DNA of 64,000 bases from Vibrio rarus (lineage in GTDB: Bacteria > Pseudomonadota > Gammaproteobacteria > Enterobacterales > Vibrionaceae). The notes under the pieces are model-generated. The model was not told the DNA's origin and ran no database searches. It worked only from the letters and a program-made list of their open reading frames with translations. Positions within the stretch are counted from its first letter, which is position 1. The number at the start of each line of letters is the position of its first letter. Shown one piece after another: positions 38,471 through 49,323 of the stretch. The stretch spans positions 2,418,001 to 2,482,000 of the forward strand of contig NZ_AP024900.1 of the NCBI RefSeq assembly GCF_024347075.1, written 5' to 3'. Position numbers and translations under genes: made by a program.

Positions 38471-39028
38471 ATGACTGATATGGTTGACTCTTTATATGGC
38501 CCAGTTCCTAAAGCGACGTTTGCTATCGCTAAGGGAATTAAACTGCTTATCTGTGATGTCGATGGCGTCTTTTCCGACGGATTGGTGTACATGGGTAACA
38601 ATGGCGAAGAACTAAAAACCTTTCACACCCGAGATGGCTATGGGGTGAAATCGCTAATGAATGCAGGCATTGAAATTGCTATCGTCACTGGCCGCAAATC
38701 GCAAATCGTAGAAAACCGTATGCGTGCGCTGGGTGTAACGCTTATTTACCAAGGCCAAGATAACAAAATCACAGCCTATGAAGATATCGTGCAAAAGCTG
38801 GCGATAAAACCCGAACACACTGCCTATATTGGTGATGACCTCATTGACTGGCCTGTAATGGATAAAGTTGCACTCAAAGTTTGTGTGAATGATGGACACC
38901 CATTACTTGTGCAAAGGGCCAATTATGTCACTACTATAAAAGGTGGGCACGGCGCGGTACGTGAGGTGTGTGACCTTATTCTGCAAGCCCGTGGTGAACT
39001 TGAGCAACACAAAGGTCTGAGTATATGA
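38471..39028 (+). CDS. kdsC: Kdo 8-phosphate phosphatase
   Basis: 185 residues of the HAD superfamily: ICDVDGVFSDG has the two catalytic aspartates (29 and 31); GRKSQIVENRMRALG and GDDLIDWPVM complete the set. Four bases after kdsD; its stop overlaps the lptC start. Confidence 0.96.
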   Translation: MTDMVDSLYGPVPKATFAIAKGIKLLICDVDGVFSDGLVYMGNNGEELKTFHTRDGYGVKSLMNAGIEIAIVTGRKSQIVENRMRALGVTLIYQGQDNKITAYEDIVQKLAIKPEHTAYIGDDLIDWPVMDKVALKVCVNDGHPLLVQRANYVTTIKGGHGAVREVCDLILQARGELEQHKGLSI

Positions 39029-39588
39029 CGGGTTCTCGCATTTTTCAGATAGTTTTAGTCGGAGTGATCTGTCTATCCGGCTATTATCTACTGACGAATC
39101 AAGAGCAGCAGGTTATTCAGGTTCAGCCTAACAAAGAGTTGCCGATGTTTACTGGGCGATTTGTTACTAACACCAACTATGACCTAAAAGGTATTCGTAA
39201 CTACAAAATCACCTCGGAAAAGCTTGAGCATTATGCTGAGAGCGGTGATACCTTATTTGATAACATCGTAATGTATGTGTATCGTGAGGGAACAATCGAA
39301 GAGTGGCAAGTCGTCTCTGACCACGCTATTTTAGATAAAAATCAGCACCTGACGTTAAAGGGTAATGTTATTGCAACCAATTTACAGCCCGACGCCAGCT
39401 TCAAAACATTAACCACAGATAAAATGACTATTGAACTGGACACCAAGGACTTTAATTCTAATGATCAGGTTACTTTGAAAGGGCCACAGTTTGTTAATAT
39501 TGGCCAAGCTATGCAAGGTAATTTAGATAAAAATGAAGCCGAGTTATTCAATAGTGTACAAGGGATCTATGAAAAAGCTAAGCCTTAG
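39025..39588 (+). CDS. lptC: LptC, LPS transport protein
   Basis: 187 residues: one N-terminal membrane anchor (about 7-24) and a periplasmic beta-jellyroll (about 55-180). It receives LPS from LptB2FG (lptF and lptG at 17259-19430) and hands it to LptA. ATGA overlap with kdsC. Confidence 0.94.
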   Translation: MTGSRIFQIVLVGVICLSGYYLLTNQEQQVIQVQPNKELPMFTGRFVTNTNYDLKGIRNYKITSEKLEHYAESGDTLFDNIVMYVYREGTIEEWQVVSDHAILDKNQHLTLKGNVIATNLQPDASFKTLTTDKMTIELDTKDFNSNDQVTLKGPQFVNIGQAMQGNLDKNEAELFNSVQGIYEKAKP

Positions 39589-40075
39589 TCTTTTAATCGG
39601 AATACTGCTGTCACCTGTCGCTTACGCGCTATCAACAGACTCAGAGCAACCGGTCTATATTGACTCTGACAGTCAGCAACTCGATATGAAAAGCAACAAA
39701 GTGACCTTTATTGGTGATGTAAAAATGCGCCAAGGCAGCATTAATGTTGCCGGCGACAAAGTGATTGTTTATCGCAATCCCAAAACGGGTGCCATCAAAG
39801 AAATTGAAGCCTACGGTACTCTAGCGACGTTCTCACAAAAAACCGATGATGGAAAAACCATTCACGGCCACGCTAGAGAGCTGTATTACAACATGAACCA
39901 AGATCAATTGACTATGGTCAAACAAGCGATGTTGGCGCAAGATGACAGCACCATCAAAGGCGAGCGCATTAAATACCACATCACCACCGAGCGAATGATT
40001 GCAGAAGGTGGTGCTGGAACTCGAGTCTCAACGGTATTGCAACCGCAACCTAAACAGCCTAAAGAGAAGAAATAG
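39569..40075 (+). CDS. lptA: LptA, periplasmic LPS-bridge protein
   Basis: 168 residues from ATG ([16 protein letters not shown], signal peptide with cleavage near AYA-L at about 22) preceded by AAGGGA; overlaps the end of lptC by 20 bases. OstA fold begins at [20 protein letters not shown]. It polymerises to form the periplasmic bridge for LPS. Confidence 0.95.
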   Translation: MKKLSLSLLIGILLSPVAYALSTDSEQPVYIDSDSQQLDMKSNKVTFIGDVKMRQGSINVAGDKVIVYRNPKTGAIKEIEAYGTLATFSQKTDDGKTIHGHARELYYNMNQDQLTMVKQAMLAQDDSTIKGERIKYHITTERMIAEGGAGTRVSTVLQPQPKQPKEKK

Positions 40076-40082
40076 TCAACCA

Positions 40083-40808
40083 ATGGCAATACTTAAAGCT
40101 GAACACCTAGCAAAAAGCTACAAGAACCGTAAAGTCGTTGCAGACGTGAGCCTGCAAGTGCAGTCTGGACAAATTGTTGGCTTGCTAGGGCCTAACGGAG
40201 CGGGTAAAACGACCTCGTTTTACATGATTGTTGGTCTAGTGGCTCGCGACGAAGGTCGAATCCTTATTGATGAGCAGGATATTAGCATTCTGCCTATGCA
40301 CAGTCGTTCGCGAATGGGGATTGGTTATCTACCTCAAGAAGCCTCCATCTTTCGTAAACTGTCCGTAGAAGATAATATTTACGCGGTACTGCAAACCCGT
40401 AATGAGATATCCAAGCAAGAACGGGATGAAAAACTCGAAGAGTTATTGGATGAATTTAACATTCAACATATTCGTAAAAGTAATGGTATGGCTCTGTCTG
40501 GTGGTGAACGTCGCCGTGTCGAAATCGCACGAGCGCTAGCGGCTAACCCGCAGTTTATTTTGCTTGATGAACCCTTTGCTGGGGTTGACCCCATCTCGGT
40601 TATCGACATTAAAAAGATTATTGAACATTTAAGAGATCGTGGTTTAGGTGTGCTTATTACCGATCACAACGTGCGCGAAACTCTAGACGTATGTGAACGT
40701 GCATACATTGTAAGCCAAGGACACCTAATAGCAGAAGGAACCCCTGAGCAAGTCCTAAGCAACGAGCAAGTCAAGAAAGTTTATCTCGGTGAACAATTCC
40801 GTTTGTAG
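40083..40808 (+). CDS. lptB: LptB, ATPase of LPS export ABC transporter
   Basis: 241 residues from the ATG ([16 protein letters not shown]), which matches the E. coli start; the frame opens earlier in lptA but that part is not coding. Walker A GPNGAGKT (36-43), signature [15 protein letters not shown], Walker [14 protein letters not shown]. Powers LptF/LptG. Confidence 0.97.
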   Translation: MAILKAEHLAKSYKNRKVVADVSLQVQSGQIVGLLGPNGAGKTTSFYMIVGLVARDEGRILIDEQDISILPMHSRSRMGIGYLPQEASIFRKLSVEDNIYAVLQTRNEISKQERDEKLEELLDEFNIQHIRKSNGMALSGGERRRVEIARALAANPQFILLDEPFAGVDPISVIDIKKIIEHLRDRGLGVLITDHNVRETLDVCERAYIVSQGHLIAEGTPEQVLSNEQVKKVYLGEQFRL

Positions 40809-40835
40809 ACGGTTCGCTATGGGCTACTCATTATC

Positions 40836-42305
40836 ATGAAAGCGGCATTACAACTTAAATTTGGTCAGCAACTCGCTATGACCCCACAACTGCAGCAAGC
40901 CATTCGACTGCTGCAGCTGTCTAGCCTTGAGCTTCAACAAGAGATTCAAGAAGCGTTAGACTCTAATCCACTACTGCAAGTAGCGGATGAGCACGCACAT
41001 TCAGAAGATCATGAGCAAGCGGAGAATAAAGCGGAGTCGGCCAATGACACCTCAACGGATACCACCTCAGAACCCAGTGCTCAAGACAGTGCCGATCTAA
41101 TGGCGAACAATGCCATTAGTGACGATCTGGCTATGGATACTTCTTGGGAAGATGTGTATAGCTCAAATAGCGGCAATACCGGCGTAAAAGCCGATGATGA
41201 ACTGCCTATTTATCAAGGGGAAACGCAAACTAGCCTCTACGACCACTTACTTTGGCAACTAGAATTAACCCCATTTTCCGAGACCGACCATGCGATTGCG
41301 ATGGCCATTATTGATGCCATTGACGAACAAGGTTTTCTCTCTCTTTCCACCCAAGACATTACTGCTAGCCTCTCCCTTTCTGATGTGGAAGAGGATGAAA
41401 CCATAGCCGTACTCAAGCGAATACAGCAGTTTGAACCTTTGGGTGTGGGCTCTCGAAATTTACAAGAGTGCCTCTTATTACAGCTCGATGCTCTGCCTGA
41501 TGACACCCCTCGCAAACACCAAGCCTGTGAAATCCTAAAAAACTATATCGATCAATTAGCTAATCGAGACTACAAAATAATCGTTAAAGAAACTAAGCTA
41601 AAAGAAAGCGATTTAATTGAAGTTTTACAGCTTATTCAGCAACTCGACCCTAGGCCGGGAAGCCAAATTGGTGAAAGCAACATCGAGTATATTTTACCTG
41701 ATGTGAACGTGATTAAAGTGAATGGTAAGTGGAGTGTTTTTCTCAATAACACCAGCACACCAAAACTTGAGGTGAACCAACATTACGCCACTATAACAGG
41801 GGCAAACAGTAACGATAGCCAATATATAAAAGATCAGCTTCAAGAAGCAAAATGGTTAATTAAGAGCCTTGAAAGTCGCAGTGATACCTTACTTAAAGTA
41901 GCCCGTTGTATTGTCGAAACTCAACAAGCTTTTTTTGAGCAAGGAGAAGAAGCCATGCAACCGATGATTTTGAATGATGTCGCACTGGCTATTGATATGC
42001 ACGAATCGACGATATCACGGGTCACAACTCAGAAATATATGCACACCCCACGCGGGATTTTTGAACTAAAATATTTTTTCTCAAGTCACGTAAGTAATGA
42101 TGATGGTGAAGATAAGTCCTCTACCGCTATCCGCGCTTTAATTAAAAAGCTGGTAGCCGAAGAGAACATAGCGAAGCCATTGAGTGATAATAAAATTGCC
42201 ACCCTACTTGCTGAACAAGAGGTGAAGGTTGCAAGACGCACCGTTGCTAAATACCGAGAATCATTAGGTATTGCACCCTCTAGTCAGCGAAAACGCCTAA
42301 TTTAG
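40836..42305 (+). CDS. rpoN: RNA polymerase sigma-54 factor
   Basis: 489 residues. Region I (QLKFGQQLAMTPQLQQAIRLL), a long acidic region II (about 55-120), the core-binding domain, and the RpoN box ARRTVAKYRESLGI at the C-terminus. It needs enhancer-binding ATPases and serves nitrogen, motility and other genes in Vibrio. Followed by hpf, ptsN, rapZ and npr as in most gammaproteobacteria. Confidence 0.97.
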   Translation: MKAALQLKFGQQLAMTPQLQQAIRLLQLSSLELQQEIQEALDSNPLLQVADEHAHSEDHEQAENKAESANDTSTDTTSEPSAQDSADLMANNAISDDLAMDTSWEDVYSSNSGNTGVKADDELPIYQGETQTSLYDHLLWQLELTPFSETDHAIAMAIIDAIDEQGFLSLSTQDITASLSLSDVEEDETIAVLKRIQQFEPLGVGSRNLQECLLLQLDALPDDTPRKHQACEILKNYIDQLANRDYKIIVKETKLKESDLIEVLQLIQQLDPRPGSQIGESNIEYILPDVNVIKVNGKWSVFLNNTSTPKLEVNQHYATITGANSNDSQYIKDQLQEAKWLIKSLESRSDTLLKVARCIVETQQAFFEQGEEAMQPMILNDVALAIDMHESTISRVTTQKYMHTPRGIFELKYFFSSHVSNDDGEDKSSTAIRALIKKLVAEENIAKPLSDNKIATLLAEQEVKVARRTVAKYRESLGIAPSSQRKRLI

Positions 42306-42326
42306 GCATCATTAGAAGGAACGCTT

Positions 42327-42614
42327 ATGCAAATCAACATCACAGGCCACCACGTAGAACTGACCGACTCACTACAAGAATATGTTAATAGCAAATTTCA
42401 AAAGCTAGAGCGCTTCTTCGAAAACATAACGAATGTACAGGTCATCTTGAAACTGGAAAAAGTGAATCACATTGCAGAGGCAACCTTGCACGTTAGCCAA
42501 GGCGACATTCACGCTACCGCTGAAGAAGACAACATGTATGCTGCAATTGACGCACTAGTAGATAAACTTGTTCGCCAATTGACTAAGCACAAAGAGAAGC
42601 TAAGTAGTCACTAA
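42327..42614 (+). CDS. hpf: Ribosome hibernation promoting factor (short form)
   Basis: 95 residues of the HPF/YfiA fold: ITGHHVELTDSLQEYVNSKF, then the AEEDNMYAAIDALVDKLVRQ helix. The short form forms 100S ribosomes together with RMF. Confidence 0.94.
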   Translation: MQINITGHHVELTDSLQEYVNSKFQKLERFFENITNVQVILKLEKVNHIAEATLHVSQGDIHATAEEDNMYAAIDALVDKLVRQLTKHKEKLSSH

Positions 42615-42616
42615 CT

Positions 42617-43087
42617 ATGCAAATTAATCAAGTATTGTCTTTGGACTGCACCAAAAGTGCAGTCCATTGTACTAGTAAGAAACGCGCCCTAGAACTTATC
42701 AGTCAAATTGCGGCAACTCATACCGGCCATGATTCAACGGCTCTGTTTGAGTGCATGCTAGGAAGAGAAAAACTAGGCAGCACAGGCATTGGTAACGGCA
42801 TTGCAATTCCTCATGCCCGCATGAGCGACTCCGATCAAGCTATTGCGGTGCTCTTACAGTGTGATGAACCCATTGAGTTTGATGCCATAGACAACCGCCC
42901 AGTGGATCTATTATTTGCTTTACTCGTTCCAGAAAACCAATGCAAAGAGCACCTACAAACGCTGTCTTGCATGGCAGAGCGATTAAATGACAAAAAAGTA
43001 CTTAAACAGCTTCGTCACGCTAAATCCGACGAAGAACTTTTTCAGATCATGATAGCTGAAACTATTGAGTGTCCAAAAGGATCGTAA
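42617..43087 (+). CDS. ptsN: PTS IIA-like nitrogen-regulatory protein (EIIA-Ntr)
   Basis: 156 residues; the phosphorylated histidine is in [10 protein letters not shown] (His66). Terminal acceptor of the nitrogen PTS whose HPr-like protein (Npr) is encoded at 43954. Two bases after hpf. Confidence 0.95.
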   Translation: MQINQVLSLDCTKSAVHCTSKKRALELISQIAATHTGHDSTALFECMLGREKLGSTGIGNGIAIPHARMSDSDQAIAVLLQCDEPIEFDAIDNRPVDLLFALLVPENQCKEHLQTLSCMAERLNDKKVLKQLRHAKSDEELFQIMIAETIECPKGS

Positions 43088-43088
43088 C

Positions 43089-43961
43089 ATGTTCAGTGCG
43101 CATCAACTTGTTGTTGTCAGTGGTAACTCTGGTGGTGGGAAAAGTGTCGCCTTACGCGCTCTTGAAGATATTGGCTACTACTGTGTCGATAATCTGCCCG
43201 TCAACCTATTAAGCGCTTTTGTGGATGGCCTCAGCCCACAACAAACCAAGGTTGCGGTAAGTATCGACATTCGAAACTTACCACATAACCCAAGCCAAGT
43301 GGCGGCAGTGCTTACAACCTTAGATGATAGCATTCAAGTTACCGTGCTGTATCTCGAAGCCAGTCAAGAGTGTTTAATTAAGCGCTATAGTGAAACACGG
43401 CGTATTCACCCACTCTCTTTACTGGAAGACTCTCGCTCATTACAACAAGCCATTGTCGAAGAAAAGCAGATGCTTTCATCCTTGAAAGAGCAGGCGGATT
43501 TGGTGATTGATAGCAGTAGACTGTCTCTCCATGAGCTGAGCGAATTAGTACGCAAACGTATTTTAGGTCGCGATGGTCAAGAGTTGGTGATGGTCTTTCA
43601 ATCCTTTGGCTTTAAACACGGTTTACCTGCTGATGTGGACTATGTTTTCGATGTGCGATTTTTACCAAATCCTCATTGGGAGCCACAACTTAGAGCACTT
43701 ACCGGGCTTGATAAACCGATTAAAGACTACCTCTACGGCTTCGAGGATGTGGTTGAACTTAAAGAGCAAATCCAAGCTTTTATCGAGCGTTGGCTCCCCT
43801 CTTTAGAAAAGAACAATCGCAGCTATCTCACTGTTGCTATTGGTTGTACTGGCGGCAAACACCGTTCGGTATTTCTCACCCAACAAATTGGCGAGTACTT
43901 TCTAAAACAAGGTCAGCGAGTGCTTATTCGTCACAATCAATTAGAGAAACAAAGTGATTGA
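43089..43961 (+). CDS. rapZ: RNase adapter protein RapZ
   Basis: 290 residues from the ATG ([12 protein letters not shown]) preceded by AAAGGA at seven bases. Walker A GNSGGGKS (12-19) and the C-terminal [11 protein letters not shown]. In E. coli RapZ directs RNase E to the sRNA GlmZ. Its stop overlaps npr by eight bases. Confidence 0.96.
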   Translation: MFSAHQLVVVSGNSGGGKSVALRALEDIGYYCVDNLPVNLLSAFVDGLSPQQTKVAVSIDIRNLPHNPSQVAAVLTTLDDSIQVTVLYLEASQECLIKRYSETRRIHPLSLLEDSRSLQQAIVEEKQMLSSLKEQADLVIDSSRLSLHELSELVRKRILGRDGQELVMVFQSFGFKHGLPADVDYVFDVRFLPNPHWEPQLRALTGLDKPIKDYLYGFEDVVELKEQIQAFIERWLPSLEKNNRSYLTVAIGCTGGKHRSVFLTQQIGEYFLKQGQRVLIRHNQLEKQSD

Positions 43962-44226
43962 ATCTCGTACCTTACTCATCGTCAATAAACTCGGATTACA
44001 TGCTCGGGCAGCCATGAAACTGGTGCAACTAGCACAGAGTTTCGATGCTAACGTCACCTTACAAAACGAAGACAACAGTGCCAATGCCGACAGTGTTATG
44101 GCGCTACTTATGTTGGAATCCGCACAAGGGGAATACGTCACTGTAACCGCTGATGGCAAGCAAGCCCCACAAGCGCTCAAGGCCATTTGTGCGCTAATTG
44201 AAGAAAAATTTGACGAAAGTGAATAA
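43954..44226 (+). CDS. npr: Phosphocarrier protein NPr (HPr-like)
   Basis: 90 residues with the GTG start. Active-site His16 in [13 protein letters not shown], and [14 protein letters not shown] for partner binding. Carries phosphate from EI-Ntr to PtsN. Confidence 0.93.
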   Translation: MIESRTLLIVNKLGLHARAAMKLVQLAQSFDANVTLQNEDNSANADSVMALLMLESAQGEYVTVTADGKQAPQALKAICALIEEKFDESE

Positions 44227-44345
44227 TTTCCTTGTCCCTAAAAGGAAATATTAGTTTGAGCTTCAATAACTTATTAACCCTCACCATAAAATAAGCTAAT
44301 ATCCTTTATATCTTTTTCAGTGAACACATCTAACGGAGGCAAATA

Positions 44346-45704
44346 ATGGCGGAACAGATCGAGTTTGATCAAGCCCACCAAACGCTTCAAGAAGTTAGTG
44401 ACGCACTGGACAATGGCCGCTTTGTCTTTGTTCGACGTCAATTGCAAAGCATGGAGCCTGAGGATATTGCTCACCTCTTAGAAGCCTCACCCCGTAAAAG
44501 TCGTGAAGTGCTTTGGCAACTCACCGACCCTGAAGATTATGGTGATATTCTTGATGAGTTAAGCGAAGACGTTAAAGATAACCTCGTCTCCAAAATGGCC
44601 CCGGGTAAACTGGCTGAAGCCACCGAAGGCATGGATACCGATGATGTTGCTTACGTACTTCGTAGTTTGCCTGACGATGTTTCGCAACAAGTATTAGGTC
44701 AGATGGACGCCGCCGACAGGCTGCGGGTAGAAACCGCCCTTTCCTACCCTGAAGATACTGCTGGCGGAATTATGAATACCGACGTTACCACCATTCGTGG
44801 TGATGTTGATATTGATGTGGTGCTTCGTTATATGCGAATGAAAGGGGAACTCCCAGAAACCACCGATGCGCTATACGTTATTGATAGTGATGATCGATTA
44901 ATCGGCCACCTCTCCCTCACCACTCTACTCACCACTCAACCTGATGTACCGGTTATTGATGTTATGGATGATGCTGATGAAGCCATATCTGTAGAACTCA
45001 GTGATACCGATGTCGCCAGCTTATTTGAGCGTCGAAACTGGGTATCGGCTCCTGTAGTCGATGAAAATCAACACCTAGTTGGTCGTATTACCATTGATGA
45101 TGTGGTGGATATTATTCGTGAAGATGCGGAGCACTCTATGATGAGTATGGCCGGCCTTGACGACGATGAAGATACCTTCGCTCCGGTCGTTAAATCGGCG
45201 CGTCGTCGTAGCGTATGGTTAGGGGCTAACGTATTAGCTGCTTTAGCGGCCGCATCGGTTTCCAATATGTTTGAAGCCACTCTCGAACAAATGGCCGCTA
45301 TCGCAGTATTGATGACCATAGTACCGTCGATGGGCGGTGTGGCTGGCAACCAAACCGTGGCACTGGTAATTCGAGGCCTTGCTTTAGGGCATATTGGTGA
45401 CAGTAACCGTAAAGAACTGCTCATGAAGGAAGCCGCTATTGGTTTCCTCAATGGCATATTATGGGCACTGATTATTGGCGCTATTGTGGTGTTTTGGAAA
45501 CACGATTGGATGCTCGGGTTTATTATCTCTGGAGCGATGCTCACCAACCTCTTTGTGGCCGGTGTAGCTGGAGTTATCGTGCCTGTGGTGTTGAAGAAAA
45601 TGAAAATTGACCCCGCCCTTGCCGGAGGCATGGCTCTCACCACAATTACCGATGTTATCGGCCTGTCGGTATTTTTGGGACTGGCGACCGTCTTCTTGTT
45701 GTAA
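44346..45704 (+). CDS. mgtE: Magnesium transporter MgtE
   Basis: 452 residues: an N-domain of acidic helices (about 1-130), two CBS domains (about 135-255, with LIGHLSLTTLL and LVGRITIDDVVDII), a plug helix and five membrane helices (about 285-452) holding GGVAGNQTVALVIRGLA. The cytoplasmic domains close the pore when magnesium is plentiful. GGAGG is seven bases ahead of the ATG. Confidence 0.95.
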   Translation: MAEQIEFDQAHQTLQEVSDALDNGRFVFVRRQLQSMEPEDIAHLLEASPRKSREVLWQLTDPEDYGDILDELSEDVKDNLVSKMAPGKLAEATEGMDTDDVAYVLRSLPDDVSQQVLGQMDAADRLRVETALSYPEDTAGGIMNTDVTTIRGDVDIDVVLRYMRMKGELPETTDALYVIDSDDRLIGHLSLTTLLTTQPDVPVIDVMDDADEAISVELSDTDVASLFERRNWVSAPVVDENQHLVGRITIDDVVDIIREDAEHSMMSMAGLDDDEDTFAPVVKSARRRSVWLGANVLAALAAASVSNMFEATLEQMAAIAVLMTIVPSMGGVAGNQTVALVIRGLALGHIGDSNRKELLMKEAAIGFLNGILWALIIGAIVVFWKHDWMLGFIISGAMLTNLFVAGVAGVIVPVVLKKMKIDPALAGGMALTTITDVIGLSVFLGLATVFLL

Positions 45705-45715
45705 AAAAAACACAT

Positions 45716-45744
45716 AAAAAAACGAGCCATTGGCTCGTTTTTTT
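45716..45744. terminator. Bidirectional terminator between mgtE and pmbA
   Basis: AAAAAAACGAGCC-ATT-GGCTCGTTTTTTT. Confidence 0.9.
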
Positions 45745-45772
45745 GTATGGCGACTTTTTAAAAGAGCAAGCT

Positions 45773-47116
45773 CTACACCCCTGCCACTTTCATTGACTCA
45801 ATAACCATAGAGCCCGTTTGAATTTGCGAGCGAGTTTCCACATCACTGCCCACGGCCACTATTTTCTGGAACATCTCTTTTAGGTTACCCGCAATGGTCA
45901 CTTCCGACACTGGGTATTGAATCACGCCATTTTCCACCCAGAAACCGGCTGCACCACGAGAGTAATCCCCCGTGACACCATTGACGCCTTGCCCCATTAA
46001 TTCAGTAACCAAGAAGCCCGTACCGAGCTCCTTCAACATGCTTTGGTAGTCTTGACCTGTCGACTGTACAAACCAATTATGAATACCACCCGCGTGTCCT
46101 GTTGTGGTCATGCCAAGTTTACGCGCCGAATAACTGGTGAGCAGATAAGTCGCTAATTTACCATCGCTGATAATTTCATGATCTTGCGTTGCCACCCCTT
46201 CACTATCAAACGGTGTGGATGCTAAGCCTCTTAATAGGTGCGGTTTTTCATTAACGTTAAACCAATCAGGCAAAATTTGTTTGCCAAGGTGGTCTAAGAG
46301 AAAAGACGATTTGCGATAAAGACTGCCACCACTAATTGCTCCAACAAGGTGCCCCATTAAACCTGTCGCCACTTCCGCCGCAAACATTATCGGGTATTGG
46401 CCTGTGGCAATGCGCTGAGCATCTAAACGTTGAATCGTGCGCTGAGCGGCTTTTAAACCCACCTCTTTGGCAGACCATAGGTCTTCGGCTCTACGGGAAA
46501 CGCTATAACTGTAATCACGCTCCATATCCCCATTTTTACCAGCGCCAATCACACAACAACTGACACTATGACGACTGGATGGGTAACTGGCTAATACGCC
46601 GTGGGAGTTACCGTAAACTCGAATACCAAAGTGGGTATCATAACTCGCACCATCACTTTGTTTGATGTCGTCACTGTAGGCCAGAGCCGCTTGTTCCGCT
46701 TCAATAGCTATTTGGGCGATATGATCAGGGTTAGGTTCATAAGGGTGGAATAAGTCGAGATCTTGCACCTCTTTAACCATCAACTCTGCAGGAGCAGGAC
46801 CTGCACAAGGATCTTCAGAAGTATACTTGGCGATATCTAAGGCCGCAGCAACGGTTTGGGCGATGGCTTTTTCACTAAGATCAGACGTGGATGCACTTCC
46901 CTTTTTTTGACCTCTGTATACCGTGATCCCTAAAGCACCATCACTATTGAACTCCACGTTTTCCACTTCACACATGCGAGTAGATACGCTGAGACCGGTA
47001 GATTTATTGATCGCAACCTCAGCACCATCAGCTTGAGCCGAAGCCAAACTTAGCGCTTTTGCGACCGCATGTTCTAATTCTACTTTTTGTTGGGCAATTT
47101 GTTGTCTAGCGTCCAT
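45773..47116 (-). CDS. pmbA: TldE/PmbA metalloprotease subunit
   Basis: 447 residues from [17 protein letters not shown]; the 18-codon upstream extension has no homologue-like sequence and is rejected. PmbA/TldA family: [15 protein letters not shown] and [28 protein letters not shown] (partial: [13 protein letters not shown]). With TldD (47875-49320) it forms a heterodimeric protease needed for microcin B17 maturation and CcdA degradation in E. coli. Confidence 0.95.
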   Translation of the reverse strand: MDARQQIAQQKVELEHAVAKALSLASAQADGAEVAINKSTGLSVSTRMCEVENVEFNSDGALGITVYRGQKKGSASTSDLSEKAIAQTVAAALDIAKYTSEDPCAGPAPAELMVKEVQDLDLFHPYEPNPDHIAQIAIEAEQAALAYSDDIKQSDGASYDTHFGIRVYGNSHGVLASYPSSRHSVSCCVIGAGKNGDMERDYSYSVSRRAEDLWSAKEVGLKAAQRTIQRLDAQRIATGQYPIMFAAEVATGLMGHLVGAISGGSLYRKSSFLLDHLGKQILPDWFNVNEKPHLLRGLASTPFDSEGVATQDHEIISDGKLATYLLTSYSARKLGMTTTGHAGGIHNWFVQSTGQDYQSMLKELGTGFLVTELMGQGVNGVTGDYSRGAAGFWVENGVIQYPVSEVTIAGNLKEMFQKIVAVGSDVETRSQIQTGSMVIESMKVAGV

Positions 47117-47246
47117 AGTTAAATCAATTATTGGCAGGTAATTCAGGTTAGAATAACAAGCTTTTCGCATTCACCCCAATTTGTTTGTTAAAATAACCGA
47201 TATTATGCGAAATACGCACTAAGAATTAAGCAACTAAGAGCAGATT

Positions 47247-47771
47247 ATGGCCAGAAAAAACCAGAAAGCCCCTTGGGAAGAAGAAGAAGAGATCATTTGG
47301 GTTAGTAAAACCGAAATGAAACAAGATATGGAAGCCCTGCAAAAGCTTGGCGAAGAGCTTGTTGAACTAAAACCCGCTGTACTGGATAAATTTCCATTGC
47401 CCGAAGATCTTGCTGACGCAATTAAAGACGCGCAACGCTTTAAAAATGAAGCGAAACGTCGTCAACTGCAATACATTGGCAAGGTCATGAGACAGATTGA
47501 CATTGAGCCTCTGCAAGCTGCTATTGATAAGTATCGCAACAAACACTCGCAAGCATCGGCTGAGTTGCACAAACTGGAGTTACTAAGAGATCGTGTAGTA
47601 GCAGAAGGCGATGCGGCGATTACTGAAGTTCTCTCTCAGTTCCCAACAGCCGATAGACAGCGTTTACGCCAGTTGGCACGCCAAGCGAACAAAGAGAAAA
47701 CCGCCAATAAGCCGCCAAAGGCGTACCGTGAGATTTTTCAAATCCTCAAAGAGCTAAATAGCGAAGCCTAG
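47247..47771 (+). CDS. darP: Ribosome biogenesis factor DarP (YjgA)
   Basis: 174 residues; begins with [19 protein letters not shown], then [15 protein letters not shown] (about 69-83) and [10 protein letters not shown], all conserved in the DUF615 family. Acts on the large ribosomal subunit. Divergent from pmbA, convergent with tldD. Confidence 0.93.
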   Translation: MARKNQKAPWEEEEEIIWVSKTEMKQDMEALQKLGEELVELKPAVLDKFPLPEDLADAIKDAQRFKNEAKRRQLQYIGKVMRQIDIEPLQAAIDKYRNKHSQASAELHKLELLRDRVVAEGDAAITEVLSQFPTADRQRLRQLARQANKEKTANKPPKAYREIFQILKELNSEA

Positions 47772-47797
47772 ATAACACCGATTCCTCGGCTCTATCT

Positions 47798-47857
47798 AAA
47801 AAATGCCTCACTACCTTGATGACACAAGCGTGCTCAAGGTTGTGAGGCATTTTTTTG
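47798..47857. terminator. Long bidirectional terminator between darP and tldD
   Basis: AAATGCCTCAC-(TA)-CCTTGA pairs with TCAAGG-(T)-TGTGAGGCATTT around a 14-base loop, with A and T runs at the two ends. Confidence 0.85.
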
Positions 47858-47874
47858 CGTCTCTCTTATTGAGG

Positions 47875-49320
47875 CTACTCAGTACCACCAACCGTCATAG
47901 TATCCAGTTTCAGAGTCGGTTGACCAATGCCTACCGGCACACTCTGCCCTGCTTTACCACACACGCCCACACCTCGGTCTATTTTCAGATCGTTACCAAC
48001 CATAGAGACCTGCTGCATCGCCTCAATACCAGAGCCTATCAACGTCGCCCCTTTTACTGGACGGGTGATCTTACCGTTTTCGATTAAGTAGGCTTCCGAG
48101 GTTGAGAAGACAAATTTTCCTGAAGTAATATCAACCTGACCACCCGCCAAACCCGGCGCATACAGACCTTTTTTCACCGTAGAGATAATCTCTTCTGGGG
48201 TGTGCTGACCAGGCAGCATATAAGTATTGGTCATGCGAGGCATAGGAAGGTGCGCAAAAGATTCACGGCGACCGTTCCCCGTTGGCGCAACGCCCATTAA
48301 GCGCGCGTTCAACTTATCTTGCATGTACCCCTTCAATACGCCATTTTCAATCAGCGTATTGTATTGTCCTGCAACCCCTTCATCATCAATATTCACCGAA
48401 CCACGACGATCTAACAAAGTGCCGTCATCGACAATGGTACACAGATCCGATGTCACTTTTTGGCCGACCTTACCCGAGAAAACAGAAGCATCTTTACGGT
48501 TAAAGTCTCCTTCTAAGCCGTGACCTACCGCTTCATGAAGTAATACGCCCGGCCAACCTGCACCCAGTACCACCGGCATAGCGCCCGCAGGTGCGGCATC
48601 GGACTCTAGAGCAACAAGAGCTGAACGAATGGCTTCGTCAGCCATATGAATAGCCACGGTTTTATCGCCTTCGGTGCTCATAAAGTGTTGATAGTCATAA
48701 CGACCGCCACCGCCTGATGAACCACGCTCACGGCGCTCGCCTCGTTGCGCTAAGACACTAATAGATAAACGAACTAATGGTCGAATATCGCTGGCATAAG
48801 TACCGTCTGTGGCTGCAACAAGCACCTGCTCATACACGGCACTAAGGCTAATATTTACCTCGCTCACCAAAGGTTCCTTGGTGCGAATGTAAACATCTAG
48901 CTCTTTTAAAAGATCGATCTTCTGCTGTTTTTCAAGGCTTTGTAGCGGGTTAGCGGTTGAGTAATTGGCACTTGAGCTATGACGAGAAAAGGTCTGCACC
49001 GATGCACTTTGTCCTTGTTTCGCAATGCCACGAGCCGCAATCGCACTTTGCTTTAAGCTATCCGATTGAATTTGATCAGAATAAGCAAAACCGGTTTTTT
49101 CACCGCTCACAGCGCGCACACCAACACCGCGATCAATATTAAAAGAACCATCTTTAATGATGCTATCTTCCAGAATCAAAGTCTCATGCCAGCTTGACTG
49201 GAAATAGACATCGGCATAATCAACGTCTCGAGTAGCGATTAAAGAGAGGGTATCACTGACCTCTTGCTCGGTAATGCCTGTGGGAGCTAGCAGTTCTTGT
49301 TCTACTTGTTCAATTGTCAT
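47875..49320 (-). CDS. tldD: Metalloprotease TldD
   Basis: 481 residues. Zinc-binding HEAVGH (262-267) within [16 protein letters not shown], and [19 protein letters not shown] for substrate binding. Active subunit of TldD/TldE. Four bases follow the nitrilase stop on the same strand. Confidence 0.96.
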   Translation of the reverse strand: MTIEQVEQELLAPTGITEQEVSDTLSLIATRDVDYADVYFQSSWHETLILEDSIIKDGSFNIDRGVGVRAVSGEKTGFAYSDQIQSDSLKQSAIAARGIAKQGQSASVQTFSRHSSSANYSTANPLQSLEKQQKIDLLKELDVYIRTKEPLVSEVNISLSAVYEQVLVAATDGTYASDIRPLVRLSISVLAQRGERRERGSSGGGGRYDYQHFMSTEGDKTVAIHMADEAIRSALVALESDAAPAGAMPVVLGAGWPGVLLHEAVGHGLEGDFNRKDASVFSGKVGQKVTSDLCTIVDDGTLLDRRGSVNIDDEGVAGQYNTLIENGVLKGYMQDKLNARLMGVAPTGNGRRESFAHLPMPRMTNTYMLPGQHTPEEIISTVKKGLYAPGLAGGQVDITSGKFVFSTSEAYLIENGKITRPVKGATLIGSGIEAMQQVSMVGNDLKIDRGVGVCGKAGQSVPVGIGQPTLKLDTMTVGGTE

Positions 49321-49323
49321 AAT

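Noticed and set aside
45068..45730. 220-codon minus-strand ORF opposite mgtE
   Set aside because: Antisense shadow of a recognised gene; no family-like sequence.
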